The translations under genes were made by a program, and so were the position numbers. From assembly GCA_009760855.2 (NCBI GenBank), contig WPIO01000004.1:11730501-11794500 (forward strand): a DNA stretch of 64,000 nucleotides. The letters are read 5' to 3'. The first letter of the stretch is position 1; each line of letters starts with the position of its first letter. The notes below the pieces were generated by a model. It was given only the letters and a program-made list of their open reading frames with translations. It ran no database searches and had not been told where the DNA came from. Below, piece by piece: positions 35,840 through 46,289 of this stretch. This DNA is from Cristatella mucedo (lineage: Eukaryota > Bryozoa > Phylactolaemata > Cristatellidae).

Positions 35840-37130
35840 ATGAGAAGGCCGTAACCGATCGCAGCCGACTACGTTTTTCTATTTCAATCTAAAGCACTGA
35901 TCTCAGCAGCTGGACTTATTGTATTATCAAAATAATTTTATTTTTGTGCTGATTTTGCAGTCTAGTTCTAATGGAAGCAATTGAGCCAAGCTTTCGCCTA
36001 AAGTCTTGGTTTTCTCGTCTACTTACCGGTCAAGGCTTTAAATTCTGACAATCACCTTAGCCTCTTGTCACCTCAAAATCTGGATCCTATACCAGTGCTT
36101 GTTGCTTTCCGTAAGGCTGGACTCTCGTGAACGTTTGCGAGTCACGTCGGCCAGTGCTATCGCAGCTGTAAATGTGCTTCTATCCCTAATGCCTTAAAGC
36201 CCGTTAAACTCTACTAACATGAATAATAAATAATGCTGCATTTAATTCTGAAATGCCCACCCAGATGACAGTACACTCGATCAAATTAAATGAGAAAAAA
36301 CCAACTTACTAAATTTGGGTATACCCAGTGTTACTCAGAAGCTGGAAAGTAATTCTTTTAATTGGCTTGGCCAAAATATCACCTTTAGCCTCAGCCCAGA
36401 ATTTGGGTGACTTCTTCTATAATGACGGGTCACTCGATAAGTAATAAGCAGCCCAGTCACCTGCCTACTATTCTCTACGCAATACTGCAAACAGTTGAGC
36501 CTGTATAGTGAGAGATACCACATCAAAGGTGGTCAATGCATTGTCGACATCCTGATGGAACTCATTGCTGTAACTCATTATATTCACATCTTCCGGTTGG
36601 TACCGTAAGGCTCTTTAAGTTGGTGCAAAGCTCGACAGCAATGCTTGTCTGTATTGAATGCTACAACTGTCCCATTAAAACAATTCTCATGGACCGTGCT
36701 TCCGTGAAACACTGCATTTAATTGAAAGTTGTGTCAATAACTGTTTAGGTTTCTTTGTACTCTCACTGTGGCTTGCTTAACCAAAATACCTACCAATCAG
36801 ACTGGGCATGGCACCGTCTGCTCTTCTGACTAAAGTCACCTAGGGAAGGCCTCAATCAAACTCACAGTCTGTGAGTCTATACACTTATTTCGCATGGTCT
36901 CAATAGTAATGGTCACGATATTCGAAGAGTTAGTGATATTTAGCAATAATCTGAAAACTCAATTGTCCATAACATTGGCTGGGTCCGTGTGAATTGTTCT
37001 TTGTGTTATCAGCATGGTGACGGTTCCATTATTATCACTAGCAAATTTAAGCGTTTCCTTTGCTACTTATTGTAGTGGCACAAAGAGATTAAGTTCTCCT
37101 AAGGTAATAGTCCAGTGCAGCATTGCTATT
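35840..37130 (+). mobile_element. LINE family 1-related copy
   Basis: Parallel to 2940-3900: AACCGATCGCAGCCGAC, ACCTCAAAATCTGGATCCTA, then CGATCAAATTAAATGAGAAA, TACCCAGTGTTACTCAGAAG, CACTCGATAAG and GCAGCCCAGTCACCTGCC. It continues into 3' UTR-like words (GCTGGGTCCGTGTGAATTGT near 36975) and a decayed hairpin (AAAGAGATTAAGTTCTCC at about 37082-37099). Many breaks; an old copy. Confidence 0.65.
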
Positions 37131-37574
37131 GTTATCAAATCATTTATTGAGTAGATTAATTCTTTACAAGAGCATGCAAGTTTAGCCCAGCCTATACGCA
37201 TTGGTTTAAATTGACTTGGATGATCGATGTAATCGTAAAATACAGATATATAAATAAAGCTGTTACGTGCACTAAATTCAAGCACAGCATCCTATGTGCT
37301 GCTGGTAAATGCCAGTGAATTGAATTACAATTAATTACATTAGCTGGGTTTCATGGCTTTTTATTACCTCTCCTAGACTCCGTGCTGATCCAGCAACTTC
37401 TGAAAGATCCGCTGCATAATGTTATTTTTAACAGTTCTTTTGCCGGGAATAAATTTCTTCTTAAGTCATAGCATGGATATAATTATATCTTATATTTATA
37501 TTGGAATATTAATAATGTACTTTGCAAGTACCCTAAGCTAACTTAATCTCTAGCGTTGCACTTTACAAATACAA

Positions 37575-37850
37575 TGCACCTATTTATCGCAGCATTTAGT
37601 GGGTCCCTGTGATTCTACCTTTATGTGCTTAAGCGTGCAGAGAGTGTACATGCTGCCAATAACCACACTTGCATGCTGACCCTGGACATATCTCCCTTAT
37701 TCAAGTTATTCTTGTTGTATATTGAGCATGCTACCACTAACCATTCGATCGTGCTTCCCTTGCAGGAAATATAAAGCGCCTAGAAATAGATTGAGTTCTG
37801 TGAGGGCGCTTTATCAAGTGTGTTATTGTTACTACTATCATTACCTGTTT
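37575..37850 (+). mobile_element. LINE family 1, 3' end inside the inverted repeat
   Basis: CACCTATTTATCGCAGCATT, GTGGGTCCCTGTGATTC, CTTAAGCGTGC, then the hairpin (AAAGCGCCTAGAAATAGA and GGGCGCTTTATCAAG). It is present in inverted form at 40775-41055, so it inserted before the arms were formed. Confidence 0.85.
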
Positions 37851-38081
37851 AATAAGCCTAGCTTGTTCGTTAGTTTTTCCATAGTTGGATCGCAGTCAGT
37901 GACCTCTCGTTTACCTTGAGGACTGTGTGTGTGAAACTTATAGTAAAACTACGACTGTACAGATATAATGTAGCAAAACGGGTGAGATAATTTTCCATTT
38001 TGATTATTCTGTAACATGGCCTCTTCTAGCTAAAATGGAACTGTAAAATTATAAAACTTGCATGGACCATCAAGTTTAAGG

Positions 38082-38520
38082 CCCAGCAGCGTACCACTCG
38101 CTTTTCGGAATCCAAAAGTCTACAAATACCTCGTACAAACCTCAAATCCTTTGGAGACCGTGCATTTAGTTCGTATGCTCCCAAAGCCTGGAACTCACTC
38201 CCGACTTGCGACAGAACAACCCCCGACTTGACCACATTTAAAAAGAATTTAAAAACACACCTTTTTTGGACAGCATTTAGTGGGTCCCTGTGATTCGTCC
38301 TTCAAGTGCTTATGCGTGCTGACACTGTGCATGCTGCCACTAACCACATTTGCATGCTGACCCTGTGCATGTCACCCGTAACCATGGTATTCATTTTTTG
38401 TTTATTAAGCATGATATTACTGACCATTCAATTGAATTTCCCTTTGCAGCAAATGTAAAGCGCCTAGAAAAAGATTGAGTTCTCTGAGAGGCTTTATCAA
38501 GTGCATTATTATTATTATCA
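38082..38520 (+). mobile_element. LINE family 1 insertion with target-site duplication TAAGG
   Basis: A 5'-truncated 439-base copy starting in the coding end (CACTCGCTTTTCGGAATCC) and ending in the hairpin and ATTATTATTATCA. The 5-base word TAAGG lies immediately before (38077-38081) and after (38521-38525). The right arm of the inverted repeat keeps the uninterrupted site once, as CCTTA at 40531-40535. This fixes both ends of the insertion. Confidence 0.93.
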
Positions 38521-39082
38521 TAAGGAATATTTCAAAGAATGGTCACGGCACGACAACAGCTCTCGCTCTCCCTTTGCTAGGGTCCGATTTGACGCCGGCA
38601 CTTCAGCTTTGACCAGCTGAGTTGGTCTATTGGGATGCCGCCAGAGTTCGAATGACCGACCGCAAGTCGTGCTGTACCTGCCTTTGGCAAGCGATAAACA
38701 TGCATAAGCATAATCAGCCAGTAATTCTTCACGGGGCTTACTATACAACAGTTGTTCATATAAATGTACAGATGGTCGGCAGGTCGGCAAGTCTGTACGT
38801 TGCGTTAAGGGACCTAATTTCAAATTTTATCCGGCACTAATGTTGATATTTTAGTTTCAAAAAAAGTTCTTAAATATGATTTTAAAATGCGTTTTATTTT
38901 CATCCTACACAGATTACATCCAAATTGCTAACAAAATCCACTTTCTGCACTTAATAGGGCAGGCTTAACAGCTAGGTCAGTGGACACTCAGGCCAGTCTT
39001 TCAATGCCGTGTTGAAGTTTTCCATTTTACTGGTGAGAGCTATTAAACAATAGTTTACGAAAAGCACTATCACGCGCTTGCA

Positions 39083-39982
39083 CCTTCTAGGAAATGGCTG
39101 TAGACAGGTAGTGAGTGACATGGGTATCCATGCGATTACCCAATACAGGCCTTCTAAACGAGAGTTGTAGCGCTATGTGGCGAAGTCGAGTACGTTTTTC
39201 ATACTAATTCCTTGACAGCACGCTCAGCTACGGCGAAACATTGTATATAATTAGATAAATAAAGGACAACACAGCCAAGCTGGCCAATGCATTTGTTTTA
39301 TCTCAACTGAATGTATGTAGTTAGCCAGTTTAATGTCTTCCTTCGTGCACAATAATAATCTCACGGCAAGCGAAAAACACGTCAGATAGGCGTAGCTGTC
39401 GTCAAAGTAGCAAAGCCACACTACACAAATGCTAAATCAAACTACACACTACCTGCAAATCAAGCAGCTTTCTATACTTCAAAATACAGTCACTCACCTA
39501 TAGTTCCCTCAATACTCTTGCACCGGTCTGCCTATCCAATTTGTATTCAGGTTACACGTTCCATCTCATCGCCGGCTCAGGCGACTCTCGTCGATCGGAT
39601 ACGTACGTACGTAAATAACTAAAATCTCTCGTTGGAGACCTACCTTCAGTTGCTACGCTCAAAAAGCTTTAAACTGGTCTGAATATATTCACGTTTGACT
39701 GGATTAAAAACAACGATAACAACATTCTGTCAGTCTTTTCCTGTCTGAGAGTGACTTTTATTTACTGCGCCCGTGGGTTACAATACTGCAACCAAGAGCG
39801 ACATGCTTGCATAGCGGTCCCGTAAAATTTTCCTTATTATCCAGAGTTTGTTGTTTACCTGTACATCAACCAGTTCATGCAACAAACTTGGGGTTCTACT
39901 AAGATAGGCACACAGTGTCTTCTAGGTGATTTTGCATGCTTGTCCAAGTATGATACGATGATGCTTTGGAATAAGTGTCAAA
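39083..39982. other. Spacer of the large inverted repeat
   Basis: About 900 bases of non-palindromic sequence between the arms. It contains a short ACGT run (ACGTACGTACGTA near 39601-39613). No coding or mobile-element signature seen. Confidence 0.6.
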
Positions 39983-40774
39983 GCGCACTAATGTGTTTTT
40001 CGTAAACTATTGTTTAATAGCTCTCACCAGTAAAATGGAAAACTTCAACACGGCATTGAAAGTCTGGCCCGAGTGTCCACTGACGTAGCTGTTGAGCCTG
40101 CCCTAGCAAGGGCAGAAAGTGGATTTTGTTAGCAGTTTGGATGTAATCTGTTTAGGATGAAAATAAAACGCATTTTAAAATCATCTTTTTATAAGAACTT
40201 TTTTCAAAACTAAAATATCAACATCAGTACCGGATAAAATTTGCAATTAGGTCCCTTAACGCAGCGTACAGGAGCGCCGACCATCTGTACATTTATATGA
40301 ACAACTATTATATAGTAAGCCCCGTAAAGAATTACTGGCTGATTCTACTTATGCATGTTTATCGCTTGCCAAAGGCAGGTACAGCACGACTTGCGGTCAG
40401 TCATTCGAACTCTGGCGGCATCCCAATAGACCAACTCAGCTGGTCAAAGCTGAAGTGCCGGCATCAAATCGGACCCTAGCAAAGGGAGAGCGAGAGCTGT
40501 TGTCGTGCCGTGACCATTCTTTGAAATATTCCTTAAACTTGATGGTCCATGCAAGTTCTATAATCTTAAAGTTCAATTTTAGCAAGAAGAGGTCATGTTA
40601 CAGAATAATCAAAATGGAAAATTATCTCACCCGTTTTGCTACATTTTATCTGCACAGTCGTAGTTTTACTATACGTTTCACACACACAGCCCTCAAGGTA
40701 AACGAGAGGTTCATGACTGCGATGTACCTGTGGAAAAAGTAACGAACAAACTAAGCTTTTTAAACTGGTTATGA

Positions 40775-41055
40775 TAGTGATAATAATTACACACTTGATA
40801 AAGCGCCCTCAAAGAACTCAATCTATGTCCAGGCGCTTTAAATTTGTTGCCAAGGAAGCACGATCGAATGGTTAGTGATAGCATGCTCAATAAACAACAA
40901 GAATAACTTGATTAGGGGTGACATGCCCAGCGTCAGCATGCAAGTATGGTTAGTGGCAGCATGAACAGTGTCAGCACGCATAAGCACATAAAGGTAGAGT
41001 CACAGGGACCAACCAAATGCTGCGATAAATAGGTGCATTGTATTTGTAAAATGCA
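40775..41055 (-). mobile_element. LINE family 1, 3' end inside the right arm
   Basis: Inverted partner of 37575-37850. The plus strand shows GATAAAGCGCCCTC, AGGCGCTTTAAATTTG and GTCACAGGGACCAACC in reverse order. Confidence 0.85.
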
Positions 41056-41106
41056 TCACTAGAGATTAAGCTTGTTTAGAATGATTTGCACAGTTTATTA
41101 TAACTA

Positions 41107-41111
<5 letters not shown>

Positions 41112-41186
<75 letters not shown>
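41112..41186 (+). repeat. (TA)n microsatellite
   Basis: About 37 TA units with one TACA interruption. It sits where the left arm has only a short TATATTTATATT stretch, so it expanded after the inverted duplication. Confidence 0.95.
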
Positions 41187-41188
<2 letters not shown>

Positions 41189-41499
41189 ATCTAATTCTAT
41201 CCATGCTATGACTGAAGTGCACTTGAGGTAGTGCTAACTCCTATCGCTGCAAGTTGCTGTGAGAGTTGTGATTAATGCTTGTACGCGCTGCCTTCCTTCT
41301 CACTGCAATGTTTGATGTGTTAGGTGTTATTCTGAACAAATTGCTACTTCTGCTATCGGGGTCAAATTACTCATCGAGGTTTTGCTGTAAATATAGAGTG
41401 TGTGGTAAGTGCAGACCCTCTCGTGTGAGTGATGGCATTGTAATAACATTGTCAAGGCAACGGCATCTGTAACTCCTAATTGTTCTTGGGCAAATTAAA

Positions 41500-42290
41500 A
41501 ATCTACGTGGTCTGCATCAACTTACAAACACGACACATCGTAACATCTTGCTTGCATGTTTGCAATTTCGGCTGGACATTTATTATTGTGAATCCTCAGC
41601 TGACTTCTAAGCGTTTTAAATAGCTTAATAGTTCTGTCTCGACTACATTATTGTAATTCCCTTTTGGCTGGGCCACCAAAAAAAGCCGCTAAGCCACCGC
41701 AGCTGGCTGAGTATAGCTGCAAGGCTAGCTTGAAAATCTCAGAGGTTTGACCCGGTGTCTCCTTTGCTAAAAGAACTAGGATTGCTACCGGCTAATGAAC
41801 TGACCAAACAAAGTTTTTACACTGACCTAATAGCCCCACCACGGCTTGGCTTCTTCATAACTAGCGGAGCTGTTTGACCACTTATAGCCTTCTCGTGCCC
41901 TCAGATCTTGTCGGGAAAACTAATTAGATGTTACTCCCTCCGCTTAAAAACAGTTGGCGAAAGATACGTTTGCTCTGCAGGTCTTTGATTGTGGAACTGA
42001 CTTCTTCGATTCTTACACAATGACAACTACTCTCCTGCTACCAGCTATGACACATCCTTTCGAGCGGTTCTGAGCTACTACTTCCGTGCTAGTCACTAGT
42101 TGGACTGCCCTCCTGACTCAGCTATGCTTCTCGCTTTCTTTTTTGCGTGCGATGAAGTCTGTTGCTACCGAATGCATACCTAACGCCGCACAGGTTGTGA
42201 ATGGACTACACAAAATTCAACTCCGTAACACCCCTATATTCATTGTGGCTTTGTGGAGTTACAGACGGAAATACGTTACATTAGATTAGG
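41500..42290 (+). mobile_element. LINE family 2, 3' part
   Basis: Parallels 45040-45800: CCCTTTTGGCTGGGCCACC, AAGCCACCGCAGCTGGCTGA, AGAGGTTTGACCC, CGCTTAAAAACAGTTGGCG, then the shared 3' end GTGGAGTTACAGACGGAAAT. It ends about 40 bases before the Ig4 acceptor. Multiple stops; dead. Confidence 0.75.
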
Positions 42291-42330
42291 GGGCCATTGC
42301 CAGTTAATATTATTTTTTGTTCTGTCGCAG

Positions 42331-42603
42331 CTTTATATGAACGTGCGTTCAACGTTTTAGGCGGTCCGACGGACAACAATTCCACCATTTCACTGTACTT
42401 ACCCAGCGCCATTGTCGTGTGTCCATTAATTAGTTTTCCGGCAATAACCTCTTACGTATGGACCCAAGATGGCTTGCCGATAAATTGCAGTACTCAGTCT
42501 TGTCTCATATCACCGGGTAAACTTCAGGTGCCACTGACGTGCCAGGGAAGCAATCCATTATCTTCAGTTTCAGCCACCGGTATTATTACTATTGCATGGA
42601 GAG
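42331..42603 (+). CDS. Gene B Ig exon 4 (short Ig domain with extra cysteine pair)
   Basis: Acceptor TTTGTTCTGTCGCAG, donor GTTGGTTG, 273 bases, phase 1 at both ends and open: 91 residues, exactly as long as Ig exon 3. Key positions: LPSAIVVCPLISF (B Cys), ITSYVWTQDGLPINC (C-strand Trp plus extra Cys), STQSCLISPGK (extra Cys), VPLTCQGSNPL (F Cys) and ATGIITIAW. Sequons NST and NCS sit at the same places as in Ig3. The two exons are clear tandem duplicates, with most differences in the N-terminal strand and in the loop after SCL. The donor GTTGGT is weaker than the others. Splicing to the terminal exon at 49532 gives GAT. Confidence 0.8.
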
Positions 42604-43033
42604 GTTGGTTGATTCATTATGCATTTGAGGCTACTTGATCTACGAGCTTTGAACGCTAAAATAAAGCTTTGCTGGCGGAACAGCTTCAAATTTATAGCAG
42701 AGCAATAAGTAATTGCCTTTCGCCGGACTCACGCCAACTAGTGGGTTCTAGAACTACTATCATCTTGCCCCTTGCTAATACCTAGACCCTCAGCCGGTCC
42801 TGATAACTTCAGGCGATACCTTTGGCTCACTGGGAGTGACCTTGGTGTCTTCGAGGGTTTCATTTGAAGAGCTAAAGCTTTCAGGTACTAACCAGTGGAA
42901 ATTACCTGAGCAGGTTGATATTCGCTATAGCGTTCTTAGCACCACTAGCACGGTTAACCGGATTGCGCTCACAAGAATAAAATCAATTAAGTTCTTTGTA
43001 TTCTGAAACTAAAATAAAAAGTTAGAAAAAACT

Positions 43034-43110
43034 TGGCTGATTCAAAAACCTCATTAGTGTGGTGACAGAAGAGCCTTTGCCATTATATCTCAATTTCAGT
43101 TGGGGTAAGC
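43034..43110 (-). mobile_element. SINE S1 tail fragment
   Basis: GGCTGATTCAAAAACCTCAT and GTGACAGAAGAGCCTTTGCC are the complement of the S1 tail and body. The position matches the S1 copy at 20067-20225 in the duplicated intron. Confidence 0.55.
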
Positions 43111-43279
43111 GATAGCCTTACATTTTATTTCCATTTACGTCGTAGTTCGTGAAAAAGGAGCAATTTACTCCTAGGTAAAGATCTTGGGCATTGCGGAAAG
43201 CATACTTAAGCAACCGCCGAAAACCTACGATCAAGGGGCATAGAACCCAGCCAATACAGCGCCGTTTGTTCATAGTGCC

Positions 43280-43570
43280 ACCTTACTTCATCCTGTGAGT
43301 GCAGTGCCCATAGCAGACCGCTAAACATAGTCGTCAGCGTCTGTATATATTTATGATAAATAGGCACGTTTCTAGATAACTTTTCTGACTAGATTTCTTT
43401 CTGAAACTGTAGCACTATGCACTATAACATATGAAATCCACAAACCCAAAACTTAAATACACAAAATACACAATCTAACCTGAAGAACTTTAACGTTTCC
43501 AAAAAATTCACAACTCCTAAACACTAAACCCAAAATCCTATAAAATTAGAGAAAAAGATTTCAAACTGTA
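43280..43570 (+). repeat. G-poor, A/C-rich tract; related to 12350-12640
   Basis: From about 43435 to 43555 the plus strand has very few G, with words such as CTCCTAAACACTAAACCCAA. Upstream CTTTTCTGACTAGATTTCTT pairs with CTTTTCTGATTAGAGTTTCT in the other copy. No perfect heptamer array survives here. Confidence 0.5.
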
Positions 43571-43585
43571 TTTACATAATATCAT

Positions 43586-43645
43586 TTTGTGAAGCACCTG
43601 AACAGAGGTTAAGTTCTCTTTGGGTGCTATGCACACGAATAATAT
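43586..43645 (+). mobile_element. SINE S2 tail fragment
   Basis: GAAGCACCTGAACAGAGGTT, AAGTTCTCTTTGGGTGCTAT and CGAATAAT match the S2 3' tail at 46178-46260 and the reverse complement of 52925-52990. Confidence 0.55.
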
Positions 43646-44539
43646 AAAACAATTAAATATAAACAGACGCCGTTAACAATGTTTACAGCCTGTTCTGGGA
43701 AATGTTGCCATAGCGGGAAACGAGCTTGCTCTACGGACACACAAAGTCGTTGTAGCTGAGAAACCGTGCTGTAACAACATTGTCCTGACACTAGTGACGA
43801 GGTAAAAAAGTTGCCAATGAATTGCCCTTAACCTGTCACTTCAGTTCAAACCTTGCAGAACTTGAATATTACATTAAAAAACACGATTCTAACCACCAGG
43901 GCACATATACACCTCATGACACACGCGTCATTCCTAATGCTGGTTGTTGGACTGTCGCCGAGTTTATATGGGGAAGCACCACCCTTCTGCAAGCAGTGGG
44001 TCGGTAAAAGATTCAATCAGTGAAAGATGTAAAACCCATTTTTAGGTTGACAATTGTATGTGCTGAATAAATTGAATCGCGTTTTCAAAATAATTTCCTC
44101 GATAAACTTTGTAAGACTTTCATTTGAAGCTTAATTGGTCTCCAGAAAGCATGACTTCACTACACTGGTCATATGAAGAATCTATGATTGTGGTGCTACC
44201 ACTTTTGTGTCTCCTCGCTTTAGTGCCGCTTAGAAATGAAGAGATGGCCTTCTGTAAGACTTGCCTCGGGGAGTTGTGTGCTCGTTTGCCTTGCTGAAAC
44301 GCAAGAGACATTACTAACTATCAATTAAAAGCCGGCTTATTCTTTGGATAAATGTGCTTGCTCGGCTCGGTTACTTTTTGTGAACCAGCAGGCGTGCCTT
44401 TTCTCAAGAGCTCGCTATTCGATCGAGCTGCAAGAGAGCGTGTTGAGACACTTCGAAAACGTCAAAAGTGCTGAAATCCTATACATATATGCCTTGAAGA
44501 TTTGAAATGCTGCGCCCGAGCAGCCGCCTATTCGTGGGT
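43646..44539 (+). other. Gene B intron sequence
   Basis: Unassigned. A 61-codon frame (43822-44007) with LTCHFSSNLAELEYY and NAGCWTV looks faintly Ig-like, but no matching acceptor keeps phase 1 and no paralogous copy supports it. Confidence 0.3.
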
Positions 44540-45805
44540 CAAGGGTCACTTAAGCAATTGAGAACAATGATCGGTCTCGAAGACGAGGCACTGCAGTAGT
44601 TAAAGTCGTACTTGTCCGATCGTGTTCAATCCTTGTCGTGTGGGGGTCAAGTCTCATCCACCATACTAGTCACCTCGAGGGTCCGTCCTCAGTCTTTTGC
44701 TGTTCTCTATTTATATTGTACCTCTGGAAAACGTGATTAAGGTCCATGGACTAAGAAATCACTTCTATGCTGAAGCTACTCAGCTGTATTTGTCATTTAA
44801 ATTGTAGGAATCTGCTGCAGCGACTGATAAACTGAATGCTTACCTTGTAGACATGTGATCATAGATGTCGGAAAATTTCCCCAAACTAAAAGATAATAAA
44901 ACAGAAGTGCTGCTCATAGGATACTTCAAGCATGTGGCTAGACTAGAATGGTTTGCTATTCTAATAAGGAATGCTGTCGTGTGGCCATCACTAGTACTCG
45001 GAATTTAGGTGTCGTACTCGATGCAGCCTAAACTGTGAAAGCTTCGTTACGAAGACTGCTCTCAAAGCTAGCAATCACGTCCTTTTGATATTTAAATTGG
45101 AAACTGTCTTAGACGGCGGCTTGCAGAAATTTAACTTGCTCTTTTGTTCTGTCTCTGCTAGATTATAGTAGCTCCCTGTTTGGCTGGGCTACCGAAGAAG
45201 TCACTAAGCCGCTGCAGCTGGCGATGAATATGGCTGCAAGGTATTTTTTCAAATCCCAGAGGTTTGACCACATGCCATATTTATTGAAAGACTTTGACAG
45301 CAACTGGTAGATTAATGGATGTAGAGCAAAGTTCATACGCTGACCCAAAACTCTCGCCATGGCTTGGCTCCTCGTGCCTTGCTGAACTGATGCATTAGTT
45401 TCAGCCTCATCGTACCCTCAGGTCCTGTATGGACAATAAATTGGCGGTTTTTTCCTCCGCTTAAAGACCGCTGGCGAAAGAAGCTTTTGCTCTGCAGCTC
45501 CTAGACTGTGGAACTCACTTCCACAATTCTTAGGCAATGACAGCTGATCTCCTGCTGGCGACTACGGCACATCCTTTTTCAGCCGTCCTGCGCTGCTGCT
45601 TCCATGCTGCTCAATAGCTTAACTGCTTTGCCGACTCTACTATGATTTTCACTTTCTTTTCGTTGCTTGAGATGAAGTCTAGCGGCTACCGACTGCGTAC
45701 CGAAAGCGGTCTAGGTTGTGAGTAGGCTACACAAAACTCTCTTTCCGAACTCCCACTTATTTGTTGTGGCGTTGTGGAGTTACAGACGGAGATACGAGGA
45801 ACTTC
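44540..45805 (+). mobile_element. LINE family 2, longest RT copy
   Basis: Translated blocks include YLSDRVQSLS with a CGGQVSSTI-type stretch (44607-44660), a QGSVLGP-like stretch (44675-44700), a CYADATQLYLSF-like motif C with frame change (44765-44800), LKDNKTEVLLIGYF (about 44888-44929), a LLDYSSSLFGWATEEVTKPLQ-like block (45160-45220), and the 3' UTR. The order of motifs is that of CR1/L2-type LINEs, but the sequence is distinct from family 1. Frames are broken throughout. Confidence 0.75.
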
Positions 45806-46097
45806 AATCGAAGTAGAACAATTGGAAACGCACTGTGACCTGCCACAAGCGTGCAGCGCTTGCAAATTATTGGAAGGGCAACTAGCTATTCGATTACTTT
45901 GTTATGCGGATGATCGGCTTACACATCACAGACACTTTTGCTTCGCATATTCTTAAAAAGCCAGTCACGCCTTCTTTTAGCTTGTGACGAAATACATCAT
46001 TAGAGGGCTAAATATGTATCGGTAGTGAATGACGTTGCTCTGAAAATCAAAGCCACGAGTATTGTGTGGAGCGGGAGAAATAATGTTCACGTGGGTT

Positions 46098-46258
46098 CTC
46101 GCCGTACTGGTTTGGTTCGGTGGTCAAGTTGCTCACCCAGACCAAGGTCCAGGTGAATGTAGCCGACGGCTGAGGTCGTTAGCTCTATCCCAGTGGTATA
46201 CGTGAAGCGTCTGCACATATATTAAGATCTCTTAGGATGCTTTACAAATGAATCATGT

Positions 46259-46260
<2 letters not shown>
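46098..46260 (+). mobile_element. SINE S2 (tRNA head, LINE-like tail)
   Basis: A head with CACCCAGACCAAGGTCCAGG and GGCTGAGGTCGTTAGCTC corresponds to CACCCCGACCAAGGTCTGGC and GGCTGAGGTCGTGGGCTC in the copy at 52928-53085. The tail reads GTGAAGCGTCTGCACATATA, GATCTCTTAGGATGCTTTAC, AAATGAATCAT and runs into TA repeats. Confidence 0.7.

Positions 46261-46283
<23 letters not shown>
46258..46283 (+). repeat. (TA)n microsatellite
   Basis: About 12 TA units forming the tail of the preceding SINE S2. Confidence 0.9.

Positions 46284-46289
<6 letters not shown>

Larger units (their letters stand above)
37463..39082 (+). repeat. Large inverted repeat, left arm
   Basis: Pairs with 39983-41213 as its reverse complement: from GTCATAGCATGGATA at the outer end to TAGTTTACGAAAA at the inner end, with roughly nine of ten bases matching by eye. 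The arm includes one LINE 3' end (37575-37850) present in both arms and one (38082-38520) present only here. Confidence 0.9.
39983..41213 (-). repeat. Large inverted repeat, right arm
   Basis: Reverse complement of 37463-39082 apart from the LINE insertion found only in the left arm and an expanded (TA)n tract found only here (41112-41186). Confidence 0.9.

Noticed and set aside
43822-44007. Possible extra Ig exon (LTCHFSSNLAELEYY, CWTV)
   Set aside because: No phase-1 acceptor in a sensible place and no paralogous copy in the window; Cys and Trp alone are not enough.
46083-46151. Signal-peptide-like start (MFTWVLAVLVWFGGQVAHPD) followed by a GTGAAT donor
   Set aside because: Most of it aligns with the tRNA head of SINE S2 (compare the reverse complement of 52928-53085), so the frame is a by-product of the repeat.
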